Positions 52,705 to 63,837 of a stretch of 64,000 nt of DNA are shown here, one piece after another (positions within the stretch are counted from its first letter, which is position 1; each line of letters begins with the position of its first letter). The stretch is from contig OY726578.1 in NCBI GenBank assembly GCA_963383645.1, positions 21,936,388-22,000,387 on the forward strand, in the 5' to 3' direction. The position numbers were made by a program, and so were the translations under genes. The DNA is from Muscardinus avellanarius (taxonomy: Eukaryota; Chordata; Mammalia; Rodentia; Gliridae). The notes under the pieces were generated by a model. That model worked only from the letters and a program-made list of their open reading frames with translations, searched no databases and was not told the origin of the DNA.

Positions 52705-52734
52705 CCCTCACTGACTTGAGCTCTGCCTCTGTCT

Positions 52735-52737
<3 letters not shown>

Positions 52738-52778
<41 letters not shown>
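52738..52778. repeat. (CT)n microsatellite
   Basis: About 20 uninterrupted CT units, followed by ACTCACTCACTTACTTAC. Confidence 0.96.
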
Positions 52779-52782
<4 letters not shown>

Positions 52783-52796
52783 ACTCACTTACTTAC

Positions 52797-53093
52797 TTTT
52801 TTTTTTTTTGGTACTGGGGATGGAACCCAGGGATATTCTACCTCCCAGCTACACCCTCAGCCCTATTGTATTTATTTACTTATTTATTTATTTGCAGTAC
52901 TAGGGATGGAACCCAGGGGCATTCAACTTCCGAGCTCCACCCCCAGCCCGATTTTTTATTCTTTATTTTGAAACAGGGTCTCACTGAGTTGCCAAAGGCC
53001 TCACTAAGTAGCTGAGGCTGTCCACGAACTGCGATCCTCCCGTCTCAGCCTCCGGAATGCTGGGATTACAAGCGTGCGCCACCACGCCCGACT
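52797..53093 (-). mobile_element. Dimeric-tail B1-dID SINE (inverted copy in the right arm)
   Basis: T-run, first antisense ID unit (GTACTGGGGATGGAACCCAGGG), ATTT linker, second ID unit, linker, then the antisense B1 half ending CACCACGCCCGACT. Confidence 0.93.
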
Positions 53094-53142
53094 CCTGCTT
53101 TTCTCCTATTCCCTGGCTCTCCCTCCATCCCAGCCCACAGCC

Positions 53143-53510
53143 CCCTCTTCCCCCGAGAGGCTCGGGGTCCCTCACCTGGTACACCACTCACCTGCGCGCC
53201 TCTGCAGCCCGCCTGCCAGCTGCCCCTCTGGATCTGCAGCCTCTCTCCTTGCAGTCCAGTCTGCAGTTAGTCCAGGCGCCCCAAGCCAGATGCAAAAGCC
53301 TTATCAGGGCCCTTGGGGGTGGAGCCCAAGAGGAGACTGGAAACTTCCTTCAATCTGCAAATGGTCTTGTTTGGGCTGGCTCTGGTTCCTGTCCTCCACC
53401 TCCCCCGTGGCCTGACCTGACAGTCCAGCTGGGCGGATGCCTTTCCCTTAGACCTCCTGGCTTCTAAAAGGATTTTAGGAGCTAGGAAGTTCCCCCAAAG
53501 AGAAAACTAT
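53143..53510. other. Unique GC-rich sequence
   Basis: No gene established. A minus-strand CAG/GTGAGT donor-like motif lies at about 53186-53193. Confidence 0.35.
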
Positions 53511-53732
53511 AGCCGGGTGTGGTACAGCATACCTGTAATCCCAGTATTTGAGAGGCTGAGACAGGAAGATCTCAGGTTCAAAGCCAGCCTCACCAACCTA
53601 TGGAAGCCCTCAGTAACTTAGTGAGAACCTGTTTGCAAATAAAAAATAAAACAGGGCTGGGGTTGTGTAGACTGGCGATAGATTGCCACTAGGCTCAACC
53701 ACCGGCACTACAAAGAAAAAAAAAAAAAGAAA
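53511..53732 (+). mobile_element. B1-dID-type SINE
   Basis: AGCCGGGTGTGGTACAGC to CTCAACCACCGGCAC and an A-run. Confidence 0.9.
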
Positions 53733-53744
53733 AGGCAAAGCATT

Positions 53745-53990
53745 TTGTAACTGGGGACACTGAGCCCCAGAGAGGGTGAGTAACCCTCCCTAAACCAGAG
53801 GAGACTTGGCTGATCATGTGCCTGGTGCCCTCCCAACCTAGACCAGCACCTGCTTCTACGGGCGCCTAATGCTCAGCTCAGTACACATCCCCGCTGCTGC
53901 AGAGATTTGCAAATGCAGGCTCAGAGCAGTGAAGACACCAGCCCGGACTCACACAGCATCTAAACATCAGCTCGGCGATTGGACCACAGC
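53745..53990 (-). mobile_element. MIR fragments
   Basis: GGGGACACTGAGCCCCAGAGAGGG, then GCTCAGAGCAGTGAAGACACC and ACTCACACAGCATCTAAAC. Confidence 0.45.
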
Positions 53991-55097
53991 TTCCCTGACC
54001 CCAAAACCCAAGATGACAGCCTTGGCTGAAATGTGAGGGTGCCTGCCTGCTAGCCACCAGTCTTGCTCCTGAAAATGTCTCTGTTCTGCAACATCCTGGC
54101 TCCTTCAGGTCCGGGGAACCATAGCTCGAAATGTCTTTGGGTTCCCAGACCGGTCCCATTTGCCCCATCCCCCACCCTCCAGGACAGAAGGAAGGGGGCT
54201 CCCACAGATGGTTCCAGGGACACCTTGGGGGTTGCGATTCCTGGATCACCAGGCCCTGAGAGACTCCTAACCTGGAAACCACTCAGCCCCAGCAGATGTT
54301 CCAGCCGCAGGCTTGGCTGCCAGCCCCAGGACAGAATTAGCTCTCTGTGTCGGGAGAGAATTTCCTCCCGGGCCCCATGCCCACACGCAGCAGCCAGGAG
54401 GTGCGGCTGCCTGACAGGCTGCCCCACTTTCTCCCTGGCTTAGGAGGGGCCACGTTTGAGCTTAGGAGCCCAGGAAGGTGGAGAAAGTGGGAAGACCCCT
54501 GCTCAGAGACCCAGATACCTCTTGTAGCACTGAGCACACAGACGAAGGGCGACCTCCAAAACACCCACAACCCTGCCTGGCATCCCCATCAGCCTGCCAC
54601 TGGGTGAAAGCATCTCCTTCCTCCCCAGGAATCTCAGCTAGAGACCCGCTGCCCTTCTGCTCCGTGACCCCAACAGGCTGACCCAGATGCAAACCTCCAG
54701 AGGTCTCCAGCAGGGACCACATTGCTGGAAGAGCATGTGTGGAGGGTCTCCAAGACTTGACCACAGCTACACCTTCCGGGCCCCGGGGAACCCTCCCTCC
54801 TCTACACCTCAGCCGAGGGGCAGCAAGATCTCCTTGCTGTAGCCAGAGCTGGCACTTCGGACACCTCCCTCCTGCCCACCCTTTGGAGCACTTCTTAAAG
54901 AAACTCATGGATCACCCCAGTGGGTAGGCTCTTCCATTTCCCGCCCACACCCTAAGGACTCAGATTCCAGATGCCTCCCCTTCCTCTGCCCACGTCCATC
55001 CAGTCCCACCCACCTTGACTCCTAAACAGCACCCCTGCCTGCCTGTCCTGCTGCACACTTACAGCCACCATGGGCTCCGAACAACCAGGCTCTCAAT
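53991..55097. other. Unique GC-rich sequence
   Basis: Several overlapping open frames (longest about 148 codons on the minus strand), none recognisable. No gene called. Confidence 0.4.
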
Positions 55098-55682
55098 TGG
55101 CTGTGGATTGGATGTGTGGCCTCCAAAGCCCCGTGTGCTAAAGCCTTGATCCCTGGCCTGTGGTGCTATTGGGGGGCAGTGCACTCTTGGGGGTCAGGCC
55201 TCGGGGCTGGAAGTGAAGTTACTGGGGGTGTGCCTGGGAAGGGGATACTGGGACCCTGGCCACTTCCTCTCCCTCTCTCTGCTCCCTGGCTACCAAGAGG
55301 TGGGCAGGCTCCTCCGCCAACACTCCCACCATGATATGCTGTCTTGCCACAAGCCCAGAAGCAAAGGGCCAACTGTCCAAGGACCGAAACGTCCAAAACC
55401 GGGAGCTGAAAGAAAGCTTTCAAAATCAGGAGCAGTGGCACACGCTTATAATCCTGGTACTCAGGAGGATCACAGGTTCGCGGCCAGCCTCAGCAATTTG
55501 TGAGGCCCTCTATAACTTAGTGAGGCCCTGTTTCAAAATAAAGAATAAATATTTGGGTTGGGAGTGGAGCTCAGAAGAATGCCCCCTTTCTTCTACCCCT
55601 GGTACTATAAAAAAATTTTTTTGTTGTTTCTTAAGTTGATTTATCTTGGGTATTTGTTACAGAAACAGGAAGCTGGCGTGCG
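55098..55682 (+). mobile_element. MaLR-type LTR split by a SINE
   Basis: Left part 55098-55425 (GGATTGGATGTGTGGCCTCC, TGCTATTGGGGGGCAG, CACCATGATATGCTGTC). Right part 55617-55682 (AAGTTGATTTATCTTGGG, TATTTGTTACAG). It reads in sense orientation. Confidence 0.68.
55428..55616 (+). mobile_element. B1-dID-type SINE nested in an LTR
   Basis: GCAGTGGCACACGCTTATAATCC; ID half GGAGTGGAGCTCAGAAG is partly deleted. Confidence 0.88.
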
Positions 55683-55689
55683 CGCGCGT

Positions 55690-55729
<40 letters not shown>
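55678..55729. repeat. (CA)n with CG-alternating head (Z-DNA-prone)
   Basis: GTGCGCGCGCGTGCACACAC... about 52 bp of alternating purine and pyrimidine. Confidence 0.93.
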
Positions 55730-55730
<1 letters not shown>

Positions 55731-56614
55731 ACAGATCTTTCCCATATACAAACCACATCCTGCCACCCACTGGTTAAAATCTCTCAGTAGTTCTTCAGTG
55801 TCTTAAATCCAGACCAACTCTGTCTGAAGGATCAGATGGTCTCAGCCTGGACCCCAGCCCCAGTCTGACCCCTGAGTCGGCAGCAGATCCCATCAGTGAC
55901 GATCAAGGACGACACCTCTTCCAAACCCAACACCATTGTGGTATTGGAGACCCAGCCTCCCCAGCAACCATTCTTAGCCACAAAAGGACAGTGTTTGGAT
56001 GACCACCCCTCCTTCCAAGCCAGAAAGGCCATTCCAGCAACAATGAAGGATGCATAAACACTGACTCTCTCCCTAGACACCCGGCTTTTGTACAAAGCCT
56101 TGAGGCAGAGCGCCCCTGCCTCACCCCATAAACACTGCCCCAGCCCCTGTAGGCGGCCTGTAAACAAATTCCCTCCCTTGCTTATATCCCGCCAGACTGA
56201 AAGGCCCAGCCCCATAATCACTTAATCCCCTGAGGTCCGCCTGGAGTCCAAGCAGGCGCTCTGTCCCAGAGCTGCGGACCCAGCACATCTGGGCATCTGG
56301 AAGGTGTCAGGCGTGGGGGCGTTCACGGATGTGGTCTCAGACGGCTGCCAGCAAGGAGCCAGTCTGTGGCATGCACCAGGGGTGCCGCGTGTGGCTAGGG
56401 GGAGTCAGCATCGCAGAGGCCTCTTGAGAAGTCATTCCCCAGCTCCTGTCCCCCTAAATCCAAGCCAGCCCAGCCACCTTCAGTGCCGATGGCCTGCTAT
56501 CTCTGCCGCTGCCGCAGAAGCGTCTCTTCTGTTCTCTGCACGACAGCTACTGAGCAGGCACCTGAAGGAACTTCCATGAGGAAGGACTTGGGCTCCTTGC
56601 CTCCTCCACGGTTG
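55730..56614. other. Unique sequence
   Basis: No supported gene or repeat. Confidence 0.4.
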
Positions 56615-56830
56615 CCTACGCTGTGCAGTGGCTACAAGCACAGGCCTGGGACTCAACAGACCAGTTTCAAGGCCTTTCCTAGTCCTGGGACTGTGGGCTA
56701 ATCACTCTTCTCTGACCCCTTGTAAAATGGAGCTCGTGTTAATCCCTCCCCCTGGGGTGCTGGGAAGGTCAGGCGATGGTGTCCTGAACAGGCACCAGCA
56801 CACAGGAGTTGTTCAGTAAACATCTGTGAA
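56615..56830 (+). mobile_element. MIR SINE
   Basis: CTACAAGCACAGGCCTGGGAC, CTGTGGGCTAATCACTCTTC, GTAAAATGGAGCTCG, CACCAGCACACAGGAGTTG and AGTAAACATC. Confidence 0.65.
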
Positions 56831-57389
56831 GGAAAATCAGCCGTGGCCTTCTGTAAGCACCAGTAACATGCTGGGCAAGGTGCTCTCTCCCCGCGAGAGA
56901 GGGGCGCTGAGTCCAGTCTGCAGATTCTGGACTTAAACTCAGGGCGGTGTTGCCAGAAACTGGCAAAACTTGGTCAGAGATGGGTCTGGATAGCGAGCAG
57001 GTGGAGGCTGAGGAGGGATGGGAGCCTGGCCACGGGCCAGGAGTCCCTCTCAGCCACCGTGTCTCAGGCCAGAGCTGCCCCCAGGCCTGATGAGGTCCTG
57101 GCTTCTGCATCCACATCTGCAGCTCCGCCATCTCCCTCCGCAGAATCCCTTTGTCCCCCGCCAGCTGCAAAGCACATTCGAGGCTTTATTAAAGTCACCC
57201 CCCATGGGGACGGAGCTGTCACCCTGCTTCTGACAGCGCAGGACATTAAAGCGTAACAAAGATCAGCCCTGGCTGGGTGGCTCAGGCCCCCTCTATGTCT
57301 CCTGTGCCTTGGTTTCTAGTTCTGGGACCAACAGATACCCAGAATCTCCCAGTACAGGAGACTGTCCCTCGCCCTGAGGGTGCTGTCCT

Positions 57390-57490
57390 AGCAATACAGC
57401 CGGAGGATACCACTTCCCCCTCTACCCCCATTTCACAGATAAGGAAGCCTGGGATTCAGATAACCTTAGTGATTGTCCCCCAAATTACCC
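57390..57490 (-). mobile_element. MIR fragment
   Basis: ACCCCCATTTCACAGATAAGG and CCCCCAAATTACCCAGC. Confidence 0.5.
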
Positions 57491-57601
57491 AGCAAGTAAG
57501 CAAGCAAATACGACAGACACTTGAGGCCGAGCTTACAGCTTCCCCCCTCTGGAATCCTGCACGTCACTTAAAGTTAGGTGGTTACATGTCCCTTTGATTT
57601 A

Positions 57602-57744
57602 GGTGGCACGGTGGGGGGAGGGGTGCGGGCCTGTAATCCCAGCATTTGGGCGTCTGAGACAGGAGGATCTCAATGTTGAGATCAGCCTAGGCAATTTAAC
57701 AAGACCCTCAGCAATGTAGAGAGATTCTGTTTCAAAATTTAGAG

Positions 57745-57745
<1 letters not shown>
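57602..57745 (+). mobile_element. SINE B1 half, left of the compound microsatellite
   Basis: GCGGGCCTGTAATCCCAGC to GATTCTGTTTCAAAATTTAG. The ID half lies 360 bp away at 58108. Confidence 0.88.
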
Positions 57746-58107
<362 letters not shown>

Positions 58108-58112
<5 letters not shown>

Positions 58113-58167
58113 TGGGGCTGAGCTCAGAGGTAGAAGACCCGTGGATCCAAAATCCAGTACCAAAAAA
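58108..58167 (+). mobile_element. SINE ID half, right of the compound microsatellite
   Basis: GCTGGGGCTGAGCTCAGAGGTAG through AATCCAGTACC, then an A-run. Confidence 0.85.
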
Positions 58168-58800
58168 CAGAATCAGAATTAGGTTGTAATCCAGCTCCAG
58201 CACGTCCTGGCGGTGTGACCACGTGCAAGTTGCTTCAGCTCTCTGGCCTGGGCTCCCTGTTTCTGAAGGAGCTGTGGGGAACCAGGACACAGACCGTGAA
58301 GTGCCTGCCGAGGTCACCGTCACTGTCTCAGGGCCACGGGAAGGCTTCTCTCCAGAGGGCAAAAGTGCATTTCTGCTGCTGCTCTGCGGAGCGCACCGTT
58401 TCAGGGCCCGAGGAGACTTGGCAGGACAGACTCCTTCCCAGCCTTCTCTCCTTGTGTCCCTCCTGCCTGAGCACATCTGGCCAAGGGCAGCCCCACTTGG
58501 GCCCCCTGCTGGCCGCCCGATGGGGGCCCACGCCTTGTTCCCAAGAATCAGGGCTCCTGTCGCGGCAGGAAGTGCGCTCGGCATGGGCCTGGGAGCCAGA
58601 GTGCGGTTTGGCACCTCTGCAGAGAGAGGTCAGAAAACAGAGGTTCCATTGGAGCACAGGGTGGGCCCCTCCAGACGGGCTGACTCAAACCCTCCTGGAG
58701 GCTGAGAAGCTTCCACAAGCCGGCCCTGACGCTGGACGAAGGTCCCGGGGCCAAGGATTCCTCCTTCCAAGCCTCAGATCCTCCTGTCCCTTTGTTTCCA
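58168..58800. other. Unique GC-rich sequence (small MIR trace at its start)
   Basis: CTGGCGGTGTGACCACGTGC near 58208 resembles a MIR core. An open frame of about 200 codons on the + strand has no domain and overlaps a similar-length frame, so no gene is called. Confidence 0.4.
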
Positions 58801-58804
58801 TCCT

Positions 58805-58880
58805 TCCTGGAAGACTTCACTGAACACCTATCGTATGCCAGACCTGCATCCTGGGATACGGCAGAGCACAAACAGGTCTC
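58805..58880 (-). mobile_element. L2 LINE 3' fragment
   Basis: CTTCACTGAACACCTATCGTATGCC, then GGGATACGGCAGAGCACAAAC match the antisense L2 3' end. Confidence 0.6.
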
Positions 58881-58947
58881 AGTGCCCCAGGGAGAGGGTG
58901 CAGGTGAAGGTACCCAACAGAGAAATAAATTCACACATAATAAAGAA

Positions 58948-59155
58948 GGCCAGCCATGTGGTGCTGCAGGCCTGTAATCCCAGTGCTTGGGGAGGCCGAG
59001 ACCTTCAGGATCACAGGTTTGAGGCCAGCCTCAGCAGCTTAACAAGACCCTCAGCAACTTAGCAACACACCCTATTTCAAAATAAAAATTATATATAATG
59101 GGTTGGGAGTGAATCAGAGAGATGGAATGCCCCTAGGTTTAATCTCCAGTACCAC
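58948..59155 (+). mobile_element. B1-dID-type SINE with GAAA tail
   Basis: GGCCAGCCATGTGGTGCTGC to AATCTCCAGTACCAC. Confidence 0.9.
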
Positions 59156-59166
59156 GAGAGAGAGAG

Positions 59167-59228
<62 letters not shown>

Positions 59229-59229
59229 G
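59156..59229. repeat. (GA)n then (GAAA)n microsatellite
   Basis: Seven GA units followed by about 15 GAAA units. Confidence 0.96.
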
Positions 59230-59234
59230 AAAAG

Positions 59235-59470
59235 TTGATGGCCTCTGGAAACAGACTGCCTAGGATTGAATCCCAGATCTGCCACGCTCCAGCTGTGTGA
59301 CCTTGGGTAAGTCACCATACCTCTCTGTGCCTTGGTCTCCTCGTCTAAAAAAGACAGGTGATTGTAGCCCCTTTCTCCTGAGGACAGCAAGGGCTATGTG
59401 GGTTTGTGTAGACAACATTCTAGAAGCATGCCTGGCTCATTGGAAGCCTTATGGAAATGTTAAAAAAAAT
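59235..59470 (+). mobile_element. MIR SINE
   Basis: GACTGCCTAGGATTGAATCCC, AGCTGTGTGACCTTGGG, AAGTCACC, CTCTGTGCCTTGGTCTCCTC. Best-preserved 5' MIR region in the window. Confidence 0.8.
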
Positions 59471-59534
59471 TTTTTTTTAAATGAGGACCACAGCAGGTGA
59501 TGGTGTGTGCTATGAAAAAAATTATTAAGAGGGG

Positions 59535-59731
59535 CCAGCTGGGCGTGGGGGCGCACGCTTGTGATCCCAGCACTTGGGAGGCTGAGACAGGAGGATCGCA
59601 GGTTTGCAGTCAGCCTCAGCAATCTACCAAGACTGCTACCAACCTAGCAAGACCCTGTTTCTAAACACAAAAATAAAAAGAACTGTGAGTGTAGCTCAGA
59701 AGTAGAACACCCCTAGGTTCTATCTCCAAAT
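59535..59731 (+). mobile_element. B1-dID-type SINE
   Basis: GCCAGCTGGGCGTGGGGGCGC to GGTTCTATCTCCAAATAG. Confidence 0.9.
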
Positions 59732-59734
59732 AGG

Positions 59735-59939
59735 CAGGAGAGGTGAGGCACGCCTTGGTGAGGCACGCCTGTCACCCACTTGGGAGGCTGAGACCTAAGG
59801 ATTGCCTTTGCGGCCAGACTCAGCCACTTAGTGAGGCCCTTTGCAACCCTGTTTCAAAATAGAGAATAAAAAATAGGGCTGGGGGTGTAGCTCAGAGGTA
59901 GAATGCCCCTGGGTTCAATCCTCATTACCACAATAAAAA
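59735..59939 (+). mobile_element. B1-dID-type SINE, tandem to the previous one
   Basis: Begins GGAGAGGTGAGGCACGCC with a short duplication of GGTGAGGCACGCC, ends GGGTTCAATCCTCATTACC. It follows the preceding copy head to tail. Confidence 0.9.
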
Positions 59940-61090
59940 GAGGGGCAGCGCTTGTAAATCAGGGGATTTCTGGTTCCAGTGCAATGCTCAGAAGCCCCTC
60001 CCGGCAGGTGACATTTCAGCAGAGGGCTGGCTGGGGGATCCTCAGAGCCTGGGTCCCTCCAAAGCAACGTGTTTTCTTTCCTTAGGGAGTTGCTCTTGCG
60101 GGGCCCCTCTGCCTGGGGTGCTGACCCCTCTCAGCCTCACAGATCACCTGCAACTCACAGCACCGTTACGCAACAAGGAAAGAGAGGGATGTGCCAGGGG
60201 TCTGGCTGGACACTGAGCCCTCCTCCTCTTCTGGCACACTGACGAGCCTGCCCTCGCCCCATTATCCCAGTCAATGGATGCTCAAACTGAGACACTGAAA
60301 GCAAACGCGTCAGGATGGCCGGCCAGTGCCTGGGGACGCCTAAACTCCAACGCAGAGCTATGGGCGTGCAAAGCCTGCGCCCCCAAAGGAGGCCCCGGCT
60401 ACAACCCAGCTGCTGTGAACTCACCCTCGGCCATACAACCACCAGCAGGGGCCAGTGGACCCCAGAGCTGTCCCAGACACCACCCTCAGACCCACCCGGG
60501 ATGTCAGCCCAGACGCCGGGGGCCCTGGGGACAAGCAGACGGGTTCTGGTCCCTTGGGATTCCCTGGCTTTGACTCAGACAGCTGACGAATGGGCTGACC
60601 TGCTGCCAACAACCAGGACGCAGTGTGAGATGGCGCCCTGTTCCCAGGCTTGAGGGAGGAGGCACGGGCTGCCCTTCCCCACCCAACCCGGTCACCACGG
60701 TCGGTCACCCATTCCAAGGCAAAGTCAAACCTTGACCTGGGAGGGAGAGCTGGCTCTGGAAAAATCGCCCAATCCCACCCTGCCTCTACGCAAAACAGAA
60801 AGCTGGTTGCAGACCAGAGGAAATTCCAGTCTTCAAGGTCCTCGCTGGAGAGGCTGCAGGCTTGGGGTCTGCCTCCCCGTGTTACAGAAAAAGAAGAGAG
60901 ACTGCGTGCTCCGGAGCCGCAGCCCCACGCAGCTGCAGCCCGCCTCGGTGCCAGCTCCCGCCTGGCCCCTGACCTGACCTATCACTGGGGGTCACTGACC
61001 ACTGTCCCTGCATCTGACACATGGGTCAATATGAGGTTTCCACGAAATCACATGTATAGGGTGTGAAGAATGAGCAGTCATCTCCACTCC
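59940..61090. other. Unique GC-rich sequence
   Basis: Overlapping open frames up to 138 codons without recognisable domains. Confidence 0.4.
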
Positions 61091-61098
61091 TGGGATGT

Positions 61099-61347
61099 GG
61101 GATTTATTTTTGTTTGTTTGTTTGTTTGTGAGGAAATTTTTTTTTTTGCAGTACTGGGGATGGAACCCAGGGGCATTCCACCTCCAAACTCCACCCCCAG
61201 CCCTATTTTTCATTCTTTATTTTGAAACAGAGTCTCACTGAGTTGCAAAGGGCCTCACTGAGTAGCTAAGGCTGTCCACTAACCGCCATCCTCCTGTCTC
61301 AGCCTCCTGAATGCTGGGATTACAAGCATGCGCCACCACGCCCAGCT
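61099..61347 (-). mobile_element. B1-dID SINE (inverted) with target-site duplication
   Basis: (GTTT)n tail at 61109-61128, T-run, GCAGTACTGGGGATGG through CACCACGCCCAGC. TGGGATGT is at 61091-61098 and 61348-61355. Confidence 0.9.
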
Positions 61348-61377
61348 TGGGATGTTGGCTTTAAAGTGTTCTAGCAG

Positions 61378-61590
61378 GCCGGGTGTGGTGGCCCACGCTT
61401 GTAATCCTCGGCTTGGGAGGTGGAGACAGGAGGATCATGCAGGTTCAAAGCCAGCCTGCTAGCTTAAGAGACCCTGTTTCCAAATAAAAAATAAAAATAA
61501 AAAAATAGGTGTCTGGGAATGTAGCCCGAAGGTAGAAGGGTTTCCAGGAACCCCAGTACCACCAATAAATAATAAATAAATAAATAAATA
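61378..61590 (+). mobile_element. B1-dID SINE variant with 15-bp target-site duplication
   Basis: AAAGTGTTCTAGCAG at 61363-61377 and AAAGTGTACTAGCAG at 61590-61604 (one mismatch). Head-to-head with the preceding inverted copy, 30 bp apart. Confidence 0.93.
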
Positions 61591-61682
61591 AAGTGTACTA
61601 GCAGAAGTGTCACAGGCAAACAAGCATGGGCTAGTCGCCGTGAGGACGTAGAGGGCCTACCTCAAACAACTGTGCCCTTTGA

Positions 61683-61860
61683 CCATTGTGCCGGGGATTC
61701 CAGCACTTAGAAGGCTGAGACAGGAGGATCACAGTTTGAAGCAAGCCTCGGCAACTTAGCAAGACCCTGTTTCCAAAAAAAGGCGGGAGAGAGGGGGGCT
61801 AAGGGTGTATCCTGGAGGTGGAATGCCCCTGGGTTCAATCCCCAGTACCAAAAATAAATA
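61683..61860 (+). mobile_element. B1-dID SINE, 5' degraded
   Basis: CATTGTGCCGGGGATTCCAGC to GGGTTCAATCCCCAGTACC. Confidence 0.85.
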
Positions 61861-62658
61861 AAATCTGAATCCCCCGCCAGCAGAACTTCTACATAGACTC
61901 ACCAAGTCATTAGAAAGCACAACTTAGCCTGCTACCTCTAGCTCAGGCCCGCCTCCAGGAGTCACCAGGACACACGGAGGGCCACCTCCCTCCCTGGGCG
62001 GCGGAAGCCACTTCCTCACCCAAGCTTGGCCAGCATTTCCTCTATAGCACTCTTAACCCCTTGTCGGCTGGCGCGTGCCAGGCCCGCGGCGCCGCTCTCC
62101 CCGGGCAAGCACAGGGGTGCCGTGGCGTGTTTCTGCTTGGGGGTTTGTGTCCTCGCTTATACCTGTACTGCCTTGGTTCAGAAAAGGGGCCAAAATTCAA
62201 AAGAGGTATGCTTTCACAGGGAACGAAAATTAAAAGTGAGAGTAAAATGAGGAAGGGAAATGTGGGTGGGGACAGGAGACAGAGCCAGGCCAAGTGGAAA
62301 AATGCAGACGATAAGAAAAGTTGCTTATGGTGGGTGGGCCTCACGTTGGACTCCCGGCCCGCCAGTCTGAAACTGAGACCAGTTATGCAGGTCACGTGCT
62401 CCTTGCAAAACAAACCCACGCAGGGAAATTGCAAGGCCTCCTGTTGCCAGGAGCAGACGGACTTTCTCCCAAAGTCTGTGGACAGGGGATCCTGTGGGAC
62501 CTGACCGCACGTAGTCTCTAGTTCCCAGATGTTTCGAGGGAAACATCACATATGGGTTGACTGAATAGATCTCTTGTCCCTGTAAGTTGGTGTTGCTGCT
62601 TAGAGGGGAAATTCAGTATCCCTAGGTGTCTGTGGGGGGGACAAGGGTAGGAGTTTGT
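61861..62658. other. Unique sequence
   Basis: No supported gene. 62016-62190 is GC-rich with short open frames. Confidence 0.4.
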
Positions 62659-62668
62659 TTATGTCTTG

Positions 62669-62879
62669 GGTTTGCAGGGGGTGGGTCTGGGGATGGAACC
62701 CAGAGGCTTTTGACCTCCGAGCTACACCCCCTGCCCAATTTTTTATTCTTTATTTTGAAACAGGGTCTCACTGAGTTATGGAGGGCCTCACTAAGTAGCT
62801 GAGGCTGTCCACAAGCCGCGATCCTCCGGTCTAAGCCTCCCAAATGCTGGGATTACAAGCGTGCTCCACCACGCCCAGC
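62669..62879 (-). mobile_element. B1-dID SINE (inverted) with 10-bp target-site duplication
   Basis: TTATGTCTTG at 62659-62668 and 62880-62889, perfect. Confidence 0.94.
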
Positions 62880-63030
62880 TTATGTCTTGTTATATAGCTA
62901 TATATATATTGCTGGTTTGGTCAGAGGAAATTTCTAGAAATTTCTAGAATATACCAGAGTATCTGAGAAAGGATCAAGGCATGGCCCTAAGTCTTCTTCC
63001 CCGTTACTGCTCTTCAGAACTGATGCCTAG

Positions 63031-63241
63031 CCAGGTGTGGTGGCGCACACCTGTAGAGGCTGAGACCGGAGGATCACGGTTCATGGACAACCTCAGCTAC
63101 TTAGTGAGGCCCTCTGCAACTAAGTGAGACCCAGTTTCAAAATAAAGAATAAATAATAGGGCAGGGGCTATAGCTCGGAGGTTGAATGCCCCTGGGTTCC
63201 ATCCCAGACCCACAAACAAACAAAACAACAACAACAACAAA
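63031..63241 (+). mobile_element. B1-dID SINE with 15-bp target-site duplication
   Basis: AGAACTGATGCCTAG at 63016-63030 and AGAACTGATACCTAG at 63242-63256. The tail is (AAC)n. Part of the B1 half after CACACCTGTA is deleted. Confidence 0.94.
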
Positions 63242-63579
63242 AGAACTGATACCTAGACAATTTTGGCAGCCATGAGTACGGTGCTATTTTCTCTACAGAA
63301 AATGCCAAAACACAGCAATTCTCCGTACCATTGAGGAGACAGGCCTGGGGACATCCTACAAGGACATACACCAAAGCCCCACGTAGAGTCCCAGTTTGCC
63401 CAGGACAATTCTCATGTCCCAACATCTTCATCAGGTATACCCCTTTCATGTTCAGCATCCTGTACCTCAGTGTGTATAAGTCACATGGTTTCCCATTCCC
63501 AGACAGCCCCCTCCTCTCTCTGTCCTGAAGGGGAGAAGAACTGGAGGCTATAAGCCCCCATACACCGCCCTTGCCCACC

Positions 63580-63690
63580 TATCTTGTGCCGGGGCCTATC
63601 CCAAGGATCTGGCCTGTAAAGCAGGTTCCACTACCATTTCAACTTGACAGATAAAGAAACTAAAGCTCACTGCTCTGTTGAAGAATGCAG
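63580..63690 (-). mobile_element. MIR fragment
   Basis: TTCCACTACCATTTCAACTTGACAGATAAAGAAACTAAAGC. Confidence 0.5.
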
Positions 63691-63693
63691 CCG

Positions 63694-63836
63694 CAAGCCG
63701 GGCATGGTGGTGCACACTTGTCATCCCAGCATTCCGGAGGCTGAGACTGGAGGATCATGGTTCGCAGCCGGCCTCAGCCTCAGCTACTTAGTAGACCCTG
63801 TGCAACTCAGTGAGACCCTGTTTCAAAATAAAGACT
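63694..63836 (+). mobile_element. B1 half of a SINE, 3'-truncated
   Basis: AGCCGGGCATGGTGGTGCAC to CCCTGTTTCAAAATAAAG. The next SINE begins where its ID half should be. Confidence 0.88.
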
Positions 63837-63837
63837 A

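Larger units (their letters stand above)
52705..53142. repeat. Inverted duplication B, right arm (438 bp)
   Basis: Pairs with 51946-52400. The outer end is CCCTCCATCCCAGCCCACAGCC at 53121-53142. Confidence 0.95.

Noticed and set aside
53186..53200. CMKLR1 5' UTR exon ending in a CAG/GTGAGT donor on the minus strand
   Set aside because: A single donor-like motif without a matching acceptor or transcript evidence; such motifs are common by chance.
58215..58823. 202-codon + strand open frame
   Set aside because: No recognisable domain and a second overlapping frame of 160 codons; chance frame in GC-rich sequence.
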